Position numbers and translations under genes: made by a program. From contig CM024182.1 of assembly GCA_013433145.1 (NCBI GenBank), positions 7,455,474-7,519,473 on the forward strand: a stretch of 64,000 bases of DNA, read 5' to 3'. Source of the DNA: Ascaris suum. Its lineage: Eukaryota > Nematoda > Chromadorea > Rhabditida > Ascarididae. Every line of letters begins with the position of its first letter. Position 1 is the first letter of the stretch. Shown one piece after another: positions 37,401 to 64,000 of the stretch. The notes beneath the pieces were generated by a model. That model was not told the DNA's origin. It saw only the letters and a program-made list of their open reading frames with translations, and did no database searches.

Positions 37401-40400
37401 AAAACAATTACAAACTCATTCCAGTGGAATTCTGGATCTACTCTGCTGAGTTAACTAATAAAATCCCGTATTTCAACACCAAGTTCACCCCATCAACGCT
37501 CTCAAAACTTTTGACGCAATCATACCGTTTGCTTTCTCTCAGTACAAATGCTCCCTAACTGCAAACAATTTTCCCCTGCAGGAAGTCAACATAAGCAAAG
37601 CACATACCATATCCCCCTCCCCCTCCCTCATATACGCCCTGAAAAAAAACAGAGAATCCGCTTAATGAAAAGTCACTCAAACCAAGCAAGAAAAAGTGCA
37701 CTGTCGAAGTTCTCCGAGCAACCATTAAACCCTCGCGTGTATTTTCTGAATCCTCGCAGAACCTTTATGTCTCCGATGGTCTCAACTATACCCATTCATC
37801 AGGCGAAATGAGCTGCTTTGCTGGTAATACTTCATGCGCATATTCTTCCTGTGATACTCTTCTAGTAATATTCACAAGAGCGGACCCAATTACTGCAACT
37901 GACATTCCAACAGAAGTAAACAATGTTGTTTTGAGGCACACAAAGATGAGGAAAACAGTGGAGTCTCTTAAATATTATGGAGCAAACTCTACTGAAAAGG
38001 CTTATCAGTGCTATAAGAGACTGCTCCCAAATTACGATTACCTAAACTTCTTGAGTGCCAATAAGGTCTTCGAACCTGCAAACCACGCCCTCCTCGTTAC
38101 CGACAAATGCTGCCTGGGCGGATAGCTTAATAAAACAAAACGTCCCATTTAAGCGGAAATAAAGGGAACTAACCTTTCAACTAGGAGTTTGGGAGGTGCT
38201 TGCACACTCAGCTTTGCGATGAGTTTTGGTGCCACTTTCGCCGGAAATTCAAGCTGGTTTGCGCGTGCTGCTTCTGCGAATGGCTTGCCGTATTTCAAAG
38301 TCAGCTGATCGCTGATTATCTATAAACAAGGCTATCACAAATAAATTTGATATACTCCTACTCACTATTTCTTTCTCATTTAATTTTTGTAGCTATTATA
38401 TTTATTCTTCAACAAATAATCCGTAAAATCCTGCAACAATCATTTGCCCTAGTAATATTTGAAATTTAATTCCATTATCGTTCTGCAAGTACTTAGTCTG
38501 CAATAATAATATTAAACACATCGACTTTCGAAAATCCATATCTACAAAAGAGATGATTTTGAACGAGGTATCACCACTAAAAATAGTGTCACCAAAGCAG
38601 AACGAATTCAAAACAACGCTATGAGATGAGGCCTTTGAAGGGGCATTCACTCAATTTTGTGAATTTTGATGCTCTTTTGACTTCAACTTTAAATACAGAC
38701 AAATCAGAGCATAAATCAATTTGTTTGCACCATCGCAAGCATTTTTATTTTATCCATGAAGGGCACTGAGTATGAAACCAAAGTGGATCATAAAGGCAGA
38801 AACCTCTCCTCGGATCTGATCAAAGTAGGTTGCAGAATGGGCCGAAATGAGTGGTCGCCTCCCTCCTAAACTTTGAACCACTAACGAAGTCTTTCATCAA
38901 CTCTTTGTACAATCGCTGCTTCTTGTTCCTGATCTAAAGCAGTAAACTGCCTTATATAGAGATCTCATAACATCAGCACAATATTCCGAAACCTCCTTCA
39001 AGAATCTTCCTATCCTCATCCTTTTAAGATCCCATTTCAGATCTATCCGAAGATTCTACAGCATATCATACTGGCATGAGGTAAAACGCATAGCCTTTTA
39101 TTTGGCCTATCAAATACGACTGCATAACAGGCAGCAAGTGTCTACAGCTGAATATAAACCACTAATACTAAAAAACAGTTACGCAACTTCATACACCCGG
39201 CACTAGAAAAGATATATCCAAATAAAAAAAAAAACAAAAAAACAAAAGAAACAATATAAGTTACCTTGAATTCAGATATATCAGTCGCTACTCGAGGTGC
39301 AGCCCAAAGAATGCTGATCACTGCCTCAGCAATACCATCATCTAGTTGCCTAAAGTGGATACTTAACTTATAAGAAGCAATCACATTCACCTTTTAATAG
39401 ATCAAACATCAATCACAGTATGCCACGCTAATTCAAACGTATAAATCCAGAAGTACATTCCGGAAATAGCCGCGACTCTCTGGAAAAACTTGCGCAGAAT
39501 GATGCAGAGCAACATAAATTCATGCCGGATGATTCTAGAACAAACACAATGTCTAGAGATCAATGTGCTAAAAAACACGACAAGGAAATGAGCAACGCCT
39601 TAATGCAGTGCTTCTGAGTTGAAATAAGTGCGACGTTTGCCACAGGCGTTAAACATCCTCATCAACACTGACAATATCAAATTTCAGGTTGTGTTTTGAC
39701 CTTGCTATTCGAATATCGCTTAAAAAAATGCATTGTATTTTCAGCGCAGAGACCCTTACTCAGAGGGCTTTTGGGGTTGCGAAAGCCCAAAGGCCTTAAG
39801 TACACCGACAAAATAAATAAATAATGCCCTCCCTAAGATGGAAGAGAGACTTCATGGCAAATGATGTGATGCAAAGAATGCTGAAAAAAGAACGGAATAG
39901 GTGAACTTACTTCATTTGTTGAATGAGACCGAATCTAGCCAGTAAAAGATCACAATACATTTCAAGTAACTCGTATGCTTCAACCAAAAAATCTTCACGA
40001 ATAATATGTTCGACTCGAATTCGGGCACGATCCTCTTTATGCTCTGAAGCAGAATCTCCGACTGATATAAAGGAGATAGATAATGCAAAGAAACAAAAAT
40101 GGCCAAAATTGAAAGAAGCTTATGCCCTCTTCTGTCAATAACACTTCACTTATTACTTATATCAATATCATAACAGCCATACCTGCACGCCAATCAAAGG
40201 TAAGCCATATCAATAAACGACCACCGATTAACACAGCCGTGGAAATTCTTAATACAAGGAAAGCGCATTCTCTAGACTGGTTTGAACAACATAGACCAAC
40301 TGTTAGAAAGTCTCTGAGAGATCCCTTCTAAACGAATTGCGACCGCAAAAAAAAAAGCTAACCGGCGATAAAATCTGCAATCTCGCCTCGAGACTTCAAA

Positions 40401-40501
40401 GCCATTTCGGTCTTCTTCTTTTCAACTAATTTCAAACGGTTAATTGCAAGTCGAAGATTCGTCTTCAACTTCGCATACTGTGTTCCCCAGCTAATCGACA
40501 T
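31414..40501 (-). CDS. IST1: IST1 homolog, ESCRT-III-associated protein, complete, 9 exons
   Basis: IST1 is an ESCRT-III-like protein that regulates VPS4 recruitment in endosomal sorting, tubule fission and abscission. Exons (minus): 40501-40363, 40043-39911, 39349-39265, 38319-38174, 37192-37072, 35353-35257, 33923-33745, 33469-33358, 31595-31414. All phases match; about 397 aa (human about 364). The N-terminal IST1 helical domain (residues 1-190) has LKTNLRLAINRLKLVEKKK, RARIRVEHIIREDFLVEA, YCDLLLARFGLIQ, ILWAAPR, and APPKLLVERYLIEIAK. A Gly/Pro/Tyr-rich linker follows (exons 6-9). The C-terminus LDFDDLAKRFDQLKKK is the MIT-interacting motif that binds VPS4 and other MIT domains. Introns run from about 320 to 1840 bp. 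An acceptor-like ACTTACAG lies 23 nt before the ATG. A possible AATAAA lies about 275 nt past the stop. Confidence 0.96.
31840..33130. other. Purine-rich to pyrimidine-rich switch in the last IST1 intron
   Basis: From about 31840 to 32590 the plus strand is strongly A/G-rich. From about 32600 to 33130 it becomes strongly C/T-rich. I could not line up the arms as an inverted repeat. The long minus-strand ORF here (32118-32741) is a by-product of this composition. Confidence 0.7.
33993..34005 (+). repeat. G13 homopolymer
   Basis: Thirteen G in intron 6 of IST1, so the transcript carries C13 here. Confidence 0.9.
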
Positions 40502-40524
40502 AATCCCTTTTCGAATTATGCAAC

Positions 40525-43500
40525 CTGTAAGTCTCGTTCTTAAAACATTTTTTAATTAATCCAGGTAATATTTAGAGACATCGAAGATACACAACTAAGA
40601 GGCTTACGAAAAAAAATCACTGTTGGCGAAGAAAAAACATTTGATTTCAAATAATTGAATAATTTTATATGAGTAGTATATCATATAAGCCTTAAAAGAA
40701 ATGTGGCTCATTGCAATCACAATCACGAGAAGGCCGCCAACTATGACTTGAAAGAGGTCAGCACTCAATACACGATCCGATAAGCTCGAATGCCAAACAA
40801 CATGAAACAAAGAGATCAAATTGAACACCTATCGGAAATAGCTAAAGGAAAGGTTTTTGCGTGGGATATCGAATTCAAATATATTTCTCGAGTGGAAAAG
40901 CAAATTCAAACTCATATATCGAACAATACAAATTATCCACACAAAAATATTTTCAGCAAAGGAGAAATATATTTCGATCGTTTCATTTACTATCATTAAA
41001 AAAACCACTAAAAACGCAGTAATAGAACTGAACTACAGTGAGCGAAAAATTACAGCACCATGGGGTAAAACTTGCGACTTTTTCAAATGATTACACGGGG
41101 TTATAGCACCACCTAAAATGACTCCTCACTATAACAGGCTGTAAGTTTTACAACTTCGAGAATGGCGTGCTCATATATCATATAAGGATATCCCTCGATA
41201 AAAATGGATAGCTGCACATTTTTCTTAGCTAGTTGCCTAACTAGTGGTCGCTTGTGCGCAATAACGAATAGAACAGGTGGAGCGTAAATGAACGAGAAAG
41301 TAAAGATTCGACGAATGAAGCAAGAAGGACGCGACAGGTGAACGACTTATTCACGATTATATACGCATAAGCCATTCTTTATCAGTGATGCCAAATTGAA
41401 GATTGCACAAGGTTGATGAGACTCGTCGAGGAATTCGGCATTCAAATTGCTGATCGTAATACCTTCCAGGTGAAGCAGACCACCTATACTATCCTCGAAT
41501 GAAGCAGATCACCTTCAAAGCAAAAGAGGGTAGCAACCCGTTTAACAGCCCCCTTCCATGGAACTTTTCACTGCATTACTATGAGGTGATTAAACTACAA
41601 CAGCCACAGTAATATGAGAAATAAAGCGACAGGTAGTCGCTAACTCCTTCATATATGAATAGCCCAAGAATGGATACCAAACCTTAATCACATAATATTC
41701 CTCATCACCTGTGCGTCTGAGGGATAAATGACGAATGAGCACGACATGAAGCAATCGACCATTACCGGTGATTCACCAGTTAGAGATAGACGATAACGCG
41801 CTGCAACAATTCATCGCCTTTTTTTCGCGCGCGATTTAATGCCTAATGAATTTAGCAGCTAAAAAATAAACGCTTGCTTGCCGCCGCTTTATTGTGGTAG
41901 ACGACAAGTACACGGTGGACATGGACACCGAATGGACAAGATGGACAGTGGTCAGTTTTCGATGTCGAACTTTCTTGACTCATCAAGCGTGAAAAAGAGC
42001 CAATTTCCATGCAATACTTTGTTAATTTTAAAAACACAAGTTCGAGGATGCCTCTTATTGGCTAATTTTATCGATGGAATATATCGTTTTGCAACAGTGA
42101 AGCATAATAAAGAAATTAGGTTTATATGAACGAGGCTTATTGAGTGTATATAATGAAGCACTCTATCGATCGAAAGCAATTAGCAATATTTGCCATCAAT
42201 AATATTACCTGGGAAAACTTTAGAAGGTGCTAAGAGAGCGCTGCTAAGACAAATAAGATCACCTGCAGTGATTGTATTTCGGTATGAATCGGTATGAATA
42301 TGGTTTATTCAAAGGCTTTATGTTGTTCGACTTACAATAGAAAATAAACCGTGATATGAGGGACTTTATATGTATAAAAAAAAAGTAAACAAATTCAGAA
42401 AGAAAATTGACTGAAGGTAAAAGAATATAAATCCTCTGAAATATATCGATATTCTATAACGTCCTATAAGAACAATGCGAAATTCAATAAACCATTGAGA
42501 AAATCTGCGAAACGATCTCAAAGAGCTCTTTAAAAGCTTATTTCTATAACAAATAATGACGATCAATAAAAATAATATTTATTCGATTGGAGTATTGCAA
42601 TAAATTTTAGTGATAGAAACACAAAAATCCAGTAGAGTATACATCGGAAATGATAGCGTTCGGAAGAGAAAAATGCGACACAACCGCGCATCTGCAACCA
42701 TAATATATAAGTGTCGTTGACCATAGGCAGTAACAGTTACTACTACTATCATTCGACACTCAAACAATCAGTGCCTCAAAACCTCATGACCTCAAAGCAC
42801 TCTTTTCGACCAGCAAAAGCGTTAATGAAGTTCCGTATCCACATGGACTTTCCAACTTTCGCTCACGAAATTTCAGAAAGTAAGCGATCCAAATGGTAAA
42901 CCCCAACAGGTGAACAAATTAGTCGCGCTGATTGAATTCCACCGACTTAGAAAGCCTGATTTTCATACTCGCTTGGCCAAGCAATTGGATCGGCCAATAC
43001 TCCGGTTAAACCTTGCCGATTACGTGAATCTGGTTAACGTCGTCATGCGGCAATCAATCCGCTCGGTCTAATCTCGAGTGAGTGCACCGATGCGCTGAAG
43101 CTTCGCAAGTTCAACTTTCACAGGAACTCTGCCGAATCACCTCAAGTCGACTCATCTCAACGGTGGATTTGCACCAACCACCTCATTATATGACACCCTG
43201 ACCATCTGTGGGTGCTACTTCATGTCAACGTGTATCCCCCTGAATCCACGCAGAACAACCTTTAAAGTGATGCATACAATGGTGTGAAGTTAAGGCTAGA
43301 CAGATTATCTTTCAATTGTGCATTAGAGGGTTAATAATTCACTAACGAAGTGACAGAACCACTCTAAAAATGAAATATCGAAATATACAAAAAAAAATGA
43401 ATGATCGAAATTAAAATTGCAAATGTTTATTCAGATGCAACGAACTTTGCACCAACAATCGTTATACAGCATTAACAATCAATAAGTGATTATCAATATT

Positions 43501-46201
43501 AAAAACTCAGCGATTATACAACTCTTCCTTATCCTGACCTCACTCTTAACAAACGGCAAACCAAAGACATTGATCATACTAGCATCTCGACTGCCATCAT
43601 AGAATGCCTCATACACATTATGTTACCAGCCTCTTCTTGCTTTGGTTACCCTTTCCGGCTGTCATGCTAATGAAAAAAAAACATTCGGAAACCGGAACTG
43701 TTCCTTTCTTATGCTAAAAAAAAGCTGGAAAATCGTCTCATTGCCTAAAATCCACTCTTCATTATCATCCAGTAAACTGTAACGAGAGCCTCATAGAATC
43801 TTGTTGTAGTAGCTGAGTAATCGTAACATTAGCAGTCACTTTATCCATTATTTCAAAGAGAAGGAAGAATAAATGGTAGATAAAGGAATCACTCAAAAAC
43901 ATCCTTCTTATGTCCCTTCATTTATGCCACAGGCTGCTTATTCAATTCCCCAATATTCATTTCAGTGCAACTTCATCGTTTGCTTGTTTACGGGGGGGTT
44001 GCTGCACGCTGTATTTCAGGATGCTTTCCCAAGGTAAAAACACTTCTTTGCCTTTAAAACTCTAAAATGGTCATAAGGTTAACATAACGAAAAGAATTTT
44101 TGCTAGTTCATCGACGGCAGCTCTAAACAAAAACGATAAGATTGCGCACAAAAGCGTGCAACATACACGTCAACTAACCCTCGCAGCTGGGAGGAAATTT
44201 ATCTTGCCATTCGTCTAGCCGACAGCTCTGATTACAATGCTGTCTTAAAATTAAAACCAACTTCACTTATAACATAAGAAAGATGCAATGCAATTCCAAC
44301 TTTAGTGGAAGACACTCATATTCTACACATTAAAATCTAGAAGGAAAAAACCCAAAAATCGAAAAAATAAATATTGAACGAAGCATTAGCAGATAATGTT
44401 TGTTCAAGCAAAACAAATTGTTCTATCAACTAAAAGACCTTATGCCACAATAGCTAATAAAAATATGAACATAATAAAGAGTAAGCGATACCATAAGTTG
44501 ACTGAGCAGATCCGATCCGATCTCTTGAGCTTCTACCGTCATCTTTTAGTCATCGACTCGCCAGGTGGAATTCTTAACCACTATCTAGCTATTAATCACG
44601 GTTGAAGCAACCAATACATATTGAATGAAATGATTCGAATCGGTTCAATCAATAGAATTCTACAAAATACTAAAGAAGCGTTTCGAATCCCATACATTGA
44701 ATCGAAAACAATCGATCGGTTGCACAATATCTCAACTAAAAAAAAATTCACCTCAATCTTACCTGTAATTTCGAGTAACAATGATCGAAATTTTTTAATT
44801 CCATTCCTGCATGTCTTTATTTTTTCAATTTTCTGTGATTAATAATTCAAAGAAAAACTTTTATACCTATATATTCCATCTACGAGATTTATTTATTCCA
44901 AATAAAAACCTTACTCGAATCTTTTCCATCATTTCCCTATGAAAGTTTTATTCCACCTCACGAGTTAAATATCCAACCTATATCCGATCGATTGCATAGT
45001 AAAACTGATCTGCAAATATCATGATATCACTTCAGCTCAACAACTCATAAAGTGAAATGTGTAACCATCAGTATAGTGCAAACTAGAAATATCAAAATTC
45101 TTTGTTATAATGGACAAATTTCATCGCATAAAGACAAATATGGCATAATGACAGAGCCAAATTAACCTCAAACATTGCAGAGGATTGCAAAAAAAGAGAA
45201 CAATATGCAATATGCAACGATGCAACAGCAAAACCCAACAACTAGATAATGCAATTTGAGTGCAAGCTTAATCACCGAAAATTGATTTAGATATTGCAAT
45301 CTGGATAATAAAACGAAGATTTAATTTTATTGATTGATTGATTGATTTTGCAGCACAGAAATGCGAATGAAATCGAAAATTTGAAAGGTCATTATCCTTC
45401 TGCTTCCGTCGACAACGTGAATTAACTAAATAGACAAATTCTTCATCGCACAAAACTAATGCAGCAATTAATCGAACATGCACATAATCACTAAGAGAAT
45501 TTTATGCAAATCAACAATGTCGAGATGTTTCCCTCTTCAATTTCAACAATTCCCAATAGGAAAATTACTTGCTAGCAATTCCCAAATGGGAAAATCATTT
45601 ACAAAACAAAAACATCTCGAAAACCGATTGTTAAAATTGCAACTTACTGAAAAAACCCTCATGATGGGAAAAAAGGAGGATTAGGACTTGATGAAAACGA
45701 CCGATGATCTGAAAAAGTAAACAATGCTAGAAAGAACCAAAAATAAGGGGACTAAAAAAGGGGGCAGGAAGGAGACGTATGAGCCGGAAACAAGCAAAAA
45801 TAAAAGGGAGATAGATGAAAAGGGTGTGAATGAAGCCAAACGGGAAGTACCATAAAAAGATGCCATAATGAAATATGCAAGAGAAATGTTTCACTTGCAA
45901 GACACCTAACTATGACCTAAATAACCGAAAAATGCAGCCTTCATCTCAACTCACACCCTCGCTTCTTTGGTTCAAAAAAGATTTCAACACAGCCACAGCA
46001 CATGCAAAACTATCTCAGAATTGAGCAATCCATCAATATTGCCCACCGCCATTCTCATTTCCCTTCACAAACACTTTCTAAGTGCCAATAAAAACAACTT
46101 TCAATAAATGACAACTGAAAATATAAGCCAACGTTTTTTCTTATAATAGCAACATCATAAAATCATGAGCGCATGCAAAAGAAAAGAATTCTGCCACAAC
46201 C
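40525..46201. other. Intergenic between CTP synthase and IST1
   Basis: No supported gene. 42900-43260 is GC-richer than its surroundings but has stops in all frames. 45100-45310 is rich in TTGCAA/TGCAA. It presumably holds the IST1 promoter and CTP synthase 3' sequences. Confidence 0.5.
45329..45347. repeat. (GATT)n microsatellite
   Basis: Four to five copies of ATTG/GATT inside a TTGCAA-rich intergenic stretch. Confidence 0.85.
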
Positions 46202-59636
<13,435 letters not shown>

Positions 59637-61440
59637 TTATATAGGCTACACTAAATCGAATACAACGTTCGTCGACTCAAATTAGCGCAAAGTTTTTCTC
59701 ACTGCATGAACGCCTTCTCCACACAATCGTATCGACCTTCTCATAGCTCGCGAAACTATAATATGCAAAGACCTCTTTCAGCAGCTGCTAAATGAGTGCA
59801 TTGATTCAAATCGAAATATACTTCCTGCACATACCGGAGAGGGTATCCCCCATCGCAGATCATTCATCCATAGCGCCTCAAAATCCTTCTTTCTTACAGT
59901 GCTCAAAGATCGGTCTCTCGCCTACCCTAGTGCACCTCAATGTGTGAGCGCTATATTAAGCCATTCGTGCTTTACAATTTCATTACTTGCTATCAATTTG
60001 TGCATAAGTTGGTGAAGTGATCCATTGCGTAACAGTGACGTCTTAAGAGGCGCCAGAGGTGAATAATTAGCCTAGTTCGTGGTATTGAAAGGAGAGACTG
60101 AGCCAAGGAAATAAGCTTCGGGCGATATAGTTGAAGAGGATTCGGACATACAAAAAAAAAACGCAAAAGTGGAAATGAGTGGACGTACTAGGTTCCCATA
60201 TTCAAGCTTTCAACTTCAGATTTCCTACAAAACTTACCTGAAAAGATAAATACATGCGAAGGCGCTGAATTTTTATACCTATCATTTACCATTTTTAAAG
60301 CCATTACGCCTATCACCTTACAACGATTTTTTTTACACCTTTATGCTGACGATCTTTACCTTTTTTTTCTTTTAACACCATTTTTTACACCATGAGTTTT
60401 AAAATTTACACCTAGCGTACTCTCTCGACTTTAATATCAGCCGCAAGGGTCTATAAAGTTGAGTCTCAAAATCTGACTGAAAGGTTTGTCAGAGGAATTA
60501 TTGGAACGCCGGATGCAAATGCAAATTCATTTCCAGCTGCATTCACTTCCAGGACCACCGATCGCCCTAAAAACTTACCCATAACGCTTCAACGGGTTAC
60601 ATTTCACTATTTTATTGACAGCTGCCTGAGTGGCTACTCAGCAGGCCTAAAGAAAACGCAAGAAGGTGATTGGAGCCAACGACGGATCCGATATTCGTGC
60701 CAATTATCCCTTAACAATCCCCTGACCAACTTCCGACGAAAATCCTAGGCGTAATGCTGTAGACGTTTATGGATGGTGCTTGCATATTTAAGGATGAATC
60801 CGTTCGCCTGAAATTCCTAACAGGGCACAATAGAGAGTGTGGATGCGCAACGAAATGATCATCCACAGCAATGTGGCAAGAAATTGGACGGACGCAATTC
60901 TGTCCCCAACACCATCTTCTCCCTTATGGTCCGAATGCGTCAAAGACCTCCTGAATCATTTATGGTCAAAGCATGTGGTCCAACCAGTGAGGTTTTATTG
61001 TTGCAACATAAGGGAAGGGGAGAGGTAAGGATCTAGGAGTGAACAAAGCAAGAAAAGATCGACGTCAATAACAATAACGCTCCATTTATTGCCTCAACAA
61101 TTTTGACCAACAACTATGTTTTGGCTCTTAAAATAAGGCCGAAAGAAGACAGTCGGGTGATTAGCTTGCATATATATGAATATCTCAACAACAAAAAAAG
61201 AATAAAATAAAATAAAGTAACTTAGCAGAAAAAGAGGAGTAATTCCTTGTTTCTATAGGACACCTACAGCAATATTACCGATATACTTCAATAAAAATCC
61301 TCTAACGCTGTACTCATCTCATCAACAAATCAAACATCCCTCTCAATGAAAATAAGAGATTCGTCCACAATTCTTCATGGAAATGTTAGAATGCACAAGA
61401 AATAACCGCAATATTAGGCTATTTATGAATGTTGTCTCAA
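59637..61440. other. CTP synthase upstream region
   Basis: No gene recognised. 60270-60420 is a low-complexity tract with repeated TTTTTACACC-like words on the plus strand. Confidence 0.5.
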
Positions 61441-61553
61441 TTACTTCGGTTCGACTTCAAAATTGCCGCCTCGAATGTTCCCCTTACAAGCAACAGCTTT
61501 GAGACCTAAACAACCTTTTACAGCGCCAAAAACCTGTCCACCTTCGCACTCAC
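61441..61553 (-). CDS. Candidate terminal exon, Gly/Cys-rich
   Basis: Acceptor TTTAATTCAG, then 36 codons to TAA, entering in phase 1. The segment reads ECEGGQVFGAVKGCLGLKAV and then ends in GGNFEVEPK; it has three Cys and many Gly, suggesting a small extracellular beta domain. No matching upstream exon was found with confidence. It could belong with the gene at 61961-62425 if that gene is spliced differently. About 1.8 kb upstream of CTP synthase. Confidence 0.28.
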
Positions 61554-61960
61554 CTGAATTAAACAAGCAACTGTTTGAATTTGCAATGAACAAAAACCAC
61601 CGTCGCCATAAGTAGTATTGTGCGGAAGGATTTCCGGCCGGATGGAGAGAAAGGAGTAGGCGACATCGTTACAGGACGCTTTCTAGATCGGGCTTCCTGG
61701 CAGAAAACTTGGCAGATTGTTCTCCGATAAGAAGAACCTCTTTGAGGACTATGAACCACTTGCCATATAACTCACAACCTATATCTCGAGTATAAAACTT
61801 CCTCGACAATATACCTGAATTCACTGTTATCTACCTGTCCCCGTATAATTTCAACTGAATTAAGCTATTACGAGAAAACTGTAATTAAAAGTCGGGTAAC
61901 TCTCTAAGCAGTTTCATACGTTTTCATCCTTGATGCCAGTTATTATTAACATTAAATGGA

Positions 61961-62425
61961 TCATAAAATATGCAAGTGAGTTTCGTTGTGTTGCCGCATA
62001 GAAACACTTCTTCGATTCACGTTCGTAAGATCAATGGCCGTGATATCGATCACCCGATAATCGACTGTTCTTTTATCGACTGATAGGTTGAAGGATAAGT
62101 TTGTACCAACGCTTATGAAACGAAAGCAATTTCTAACTGAAAATAAAACTACAAAATTCCAATGATAGTACAATAGGTGAACGTTGTGAAACGCCTAATT
62201 AAAGAAGAAAATCGGATACGTAAGGAGATTGAGGAAGCAAGTAAGACTTCAACTTGACGCTCGGGCAACTACATACTCAGAATGAAACGATCGACTAGAG
62301 CAAAGAAATTATTATCTCACCACTCGATGAGGTTCCAGAGGTTCGAATTCCTCTAAGGATTCATCGGGTAGAAACACTGCGAGACGTGGTAAAAGTTTTT
62401 TTTTGGCAAGGATCGCTACTACCAT
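61961..62425 (-). CDS. Candidate two-exon gene, unknown protein, 112 aa
   Basis: Exon 1 (62425-62321): ATG, 35 codons, donor GTGAGA; contains LLPRLAVFLPDESLEEFEPL. Exon 2 (62194-61961): acceptor CTTCTTTAATTAG, 77 codons to TGA; contains SVGTNLSFNLSVDKRTVDYR and VIDITAIDLTNVNRRSVSM. Phases agree (0/0). A second acceptor inside exon 2 (TTTTATTTTCAG, near 62138) would give a different phase, so the structure is uncertain. Family not recognised. Lies upstream of CTP synthase on the same strand. Confidence 0.33.
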
Positions 62426-64000
62426 ATTCGATAAACTGTATCCTTGGAGTTCAGTGAATGGAGCGTTTTCTCCTGGAAGGGAAGGGGAGAAGGAGGCTGG
62501 GAAGAGAGTGCTTGAGAGGGTAAAAATTTAAGAAGAAATGAAAGGAAAGAATGGACGAATGAAAAATAGAAAAAAAAAACGTTTAAGACGAAGGCATTGC
62601 AAGCAAAATATTTCATCAATTAAGCATTCGAAATAAGAAAGACAATTTTGTATAAGAAGGAAGCAGACCGGACACATTTTTCCTCTCTCTCGATAAAAGA
62701 TTAATAGTATTTTTCATTGCCCAAACAATCGATAAAATCCAATTGCCCATTCGATGAATAAGACGACGTTCAAAGACAAATAAGCGTGCACGCTTGCAAA
62801 CAGCATCATCGAAGAAACACAACAGCTTCTAACAGAAAACATGCAACATTGACGCAAAATCTCTTCTAAATTAAACTCAACAACTATAGCCAAGAAAATC
62901 CCACCCAGAATCCTCGAACGTTATGATTACTTAATGAAATACACTGACATTCTATATCGACCATTATAGATCGTCGATTATCTAATTTCAGAGTAGGTTC
63001 CAGTCTAATTCATGCTTTAATGATGGCCTCATATTTGATCCTTTTTTCTTTTAGTTAGCTCAAAGAGACATTAAAGTAAACAAACGCTTTCGATTTACCT
63101 TATAATGGCAGAACATAGTTTCATTTTACAACTTACTACGACTCCCTTCCCAAACGATATACACAATTGCTCTTTTGTATGTGTTTTTTTTTAATGAACA
63201 TATTTTTTTTAAATTGTCAACTGGAGGTATATAAATACATTTAATTCAAACACAAATAGTTCATCCTATTTTTGCAATTGTAGGCTAAATTTTCCAACTT
63301 ACATGACGATATCCGCATTTGTGATTTCAAATAAGTGACGAGAAGATTGAAAATCCGGTTGATGAAAAAAATAAATGTAAATTTCAATAGTATTCGAGAA
63401 AATTCCAATAATTGCAAAAGAAAAAATTCGAAGGAAATTATTTGATGCATTAAATTTTCACTTCATTATGCGCTCAATTTTTGAAAATTCCGATAAAAAC
63501 TCGCTTCTAGAAAGTACGTTCCCGGATTAAAGTGGCTTCCACAAATTTAACCGAACGCTAATTCCTCGAAAACCTACTAAAAATTAAGAGCATCCCATTG
63601 GCATATGTCCTGCATATAATACAAACAAGCGAAGTCTACTCATCTTAGAAAAGAAATTCAAACACTGCAGCAAGGACCACACAGGCATCTGAAAGCTCTG
63701 GAAGCTCGTCGACTCCAATTGAGCGCTATTGAACGAGCGCTGCCAAAGACGCAACTTAACAATGTGCCCATCGAGCACCTTTATAAATTATCAAAAATTA
63801 CCACAGAGTAGAAGGCAATCGAAGCAAAGGTGCAGCAACTTTGCACGCAACCTTCGTTTCGTCACAACAACATAGTACTATAACCTATATGGCCATGCTC
63901 ATTTAAAGACAAGGCAAACATCATTTAATCACTGAAAGGCCTCATTATGCATCATCGAACCACGCAAAAAATCATCTCAAATACCCTAGAAATCCCTGAT
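62426..64000. other. Window end, no confident gene
   Basis: A plus-strand frame at 63649-63811 starts after a good acceptor (CTACTCATCTTAG), reads as a helical segment (HLKALEARRLQLSAIERAL) and stops at TAG. On its own it is not distinguishable from chance. Confidence 0.45.

Noticed and set aside
37808..38125. Plus-strand 105-codon ORF within IST1
   Set aside because: Antisense and intronic; several ORFs of this length are expected by chance in the window. No motif.
62330..62365. tRNA-like T-arm (GGTTCGAATTCC)
   Set aside because: The loop is one base too long, no acceptor or anticodon stem flanks it, and it falls inside a candidate coding exon.

Overview
The window is eukaryotic. It is AT-rich, introns are numerous (roughly 150-2000 bp), exons are short (about 55-235 bp), and every strong coding signal is broken into exons that join in phase. 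Splice acceptors are mostly TTTCAG, TTTTAG or TTGCAG. Several start codons lie 4-23 nt downstream of an acceptor-like sequence that no upstream coding exon explains, as expected for spliced-leader addition. Together this suggests a nematode; no species can be named from the sequence alone. Exons were assembled by hand from both strands, and all joins reported as strong keep the reading frame.

Three complete genes were recognised, all on the minus strand. CTP synthase (46202-59636, 16 exons, about 721 aa) carries the synthetase and glutaminase motifs, plus an unusual insertion of about 65 residues near the C-terminus. IST1/ESCRT-III-associated protein (31414-40501, 9 exons, about 397 aa) has a C-terminal MIT-interacting motif. 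Peroxin-19 (20973-23893, 7 exons, about 255 aa) ends in a CaaX box. An F-box protein (5' and middle exons, 12715-16198) follows, with its 3' end unresolved. Immediately upstream of it, also on the minus strand, is an unidentified gene whose stop is only about 158 nt from the F-box start, an operon-like arrangement.

Weaker minus-strand candidates are a two-exon small gene (61961-62425), a terminal exon (61441-61553), and exon-like segments at 26458-26910 and 11792-12010. A possible EGF-like exon lies on the plus strand near 1.9 kb. An isolated perfect match to RecQ helicase motif I (27759-27791), followed at once by a stop, looks like a gene relic.

Layout: 0-11.7 kb is mostly non-coding, with an odd TATAG-rich island at 3.9-5.35 kb. 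11.8-17.5 kb holds the F-box gene and its upstream neighbour. 17.5-20.7 kb is AT-rich with small repeats. 20.9-23.9 kb is PEX19. 24-31 kb is intergenic with repeats, a few exon candidates and the RecQ relic. 31.4-40.5 kb is IST1. 40.5-46.2 kb is intergenic. 46.2-59.6 kb is CTP synthase. 60-64 kb is intergenic with the small candidate genes. The recognised proteins serve unrelated housekeeping roles (CTP supply, endosomal/ESCRT membrane remodelling, peroxisomal membrane protein import, ubiquitin-ligase adaptor), so nothing suggests a functional cluster.
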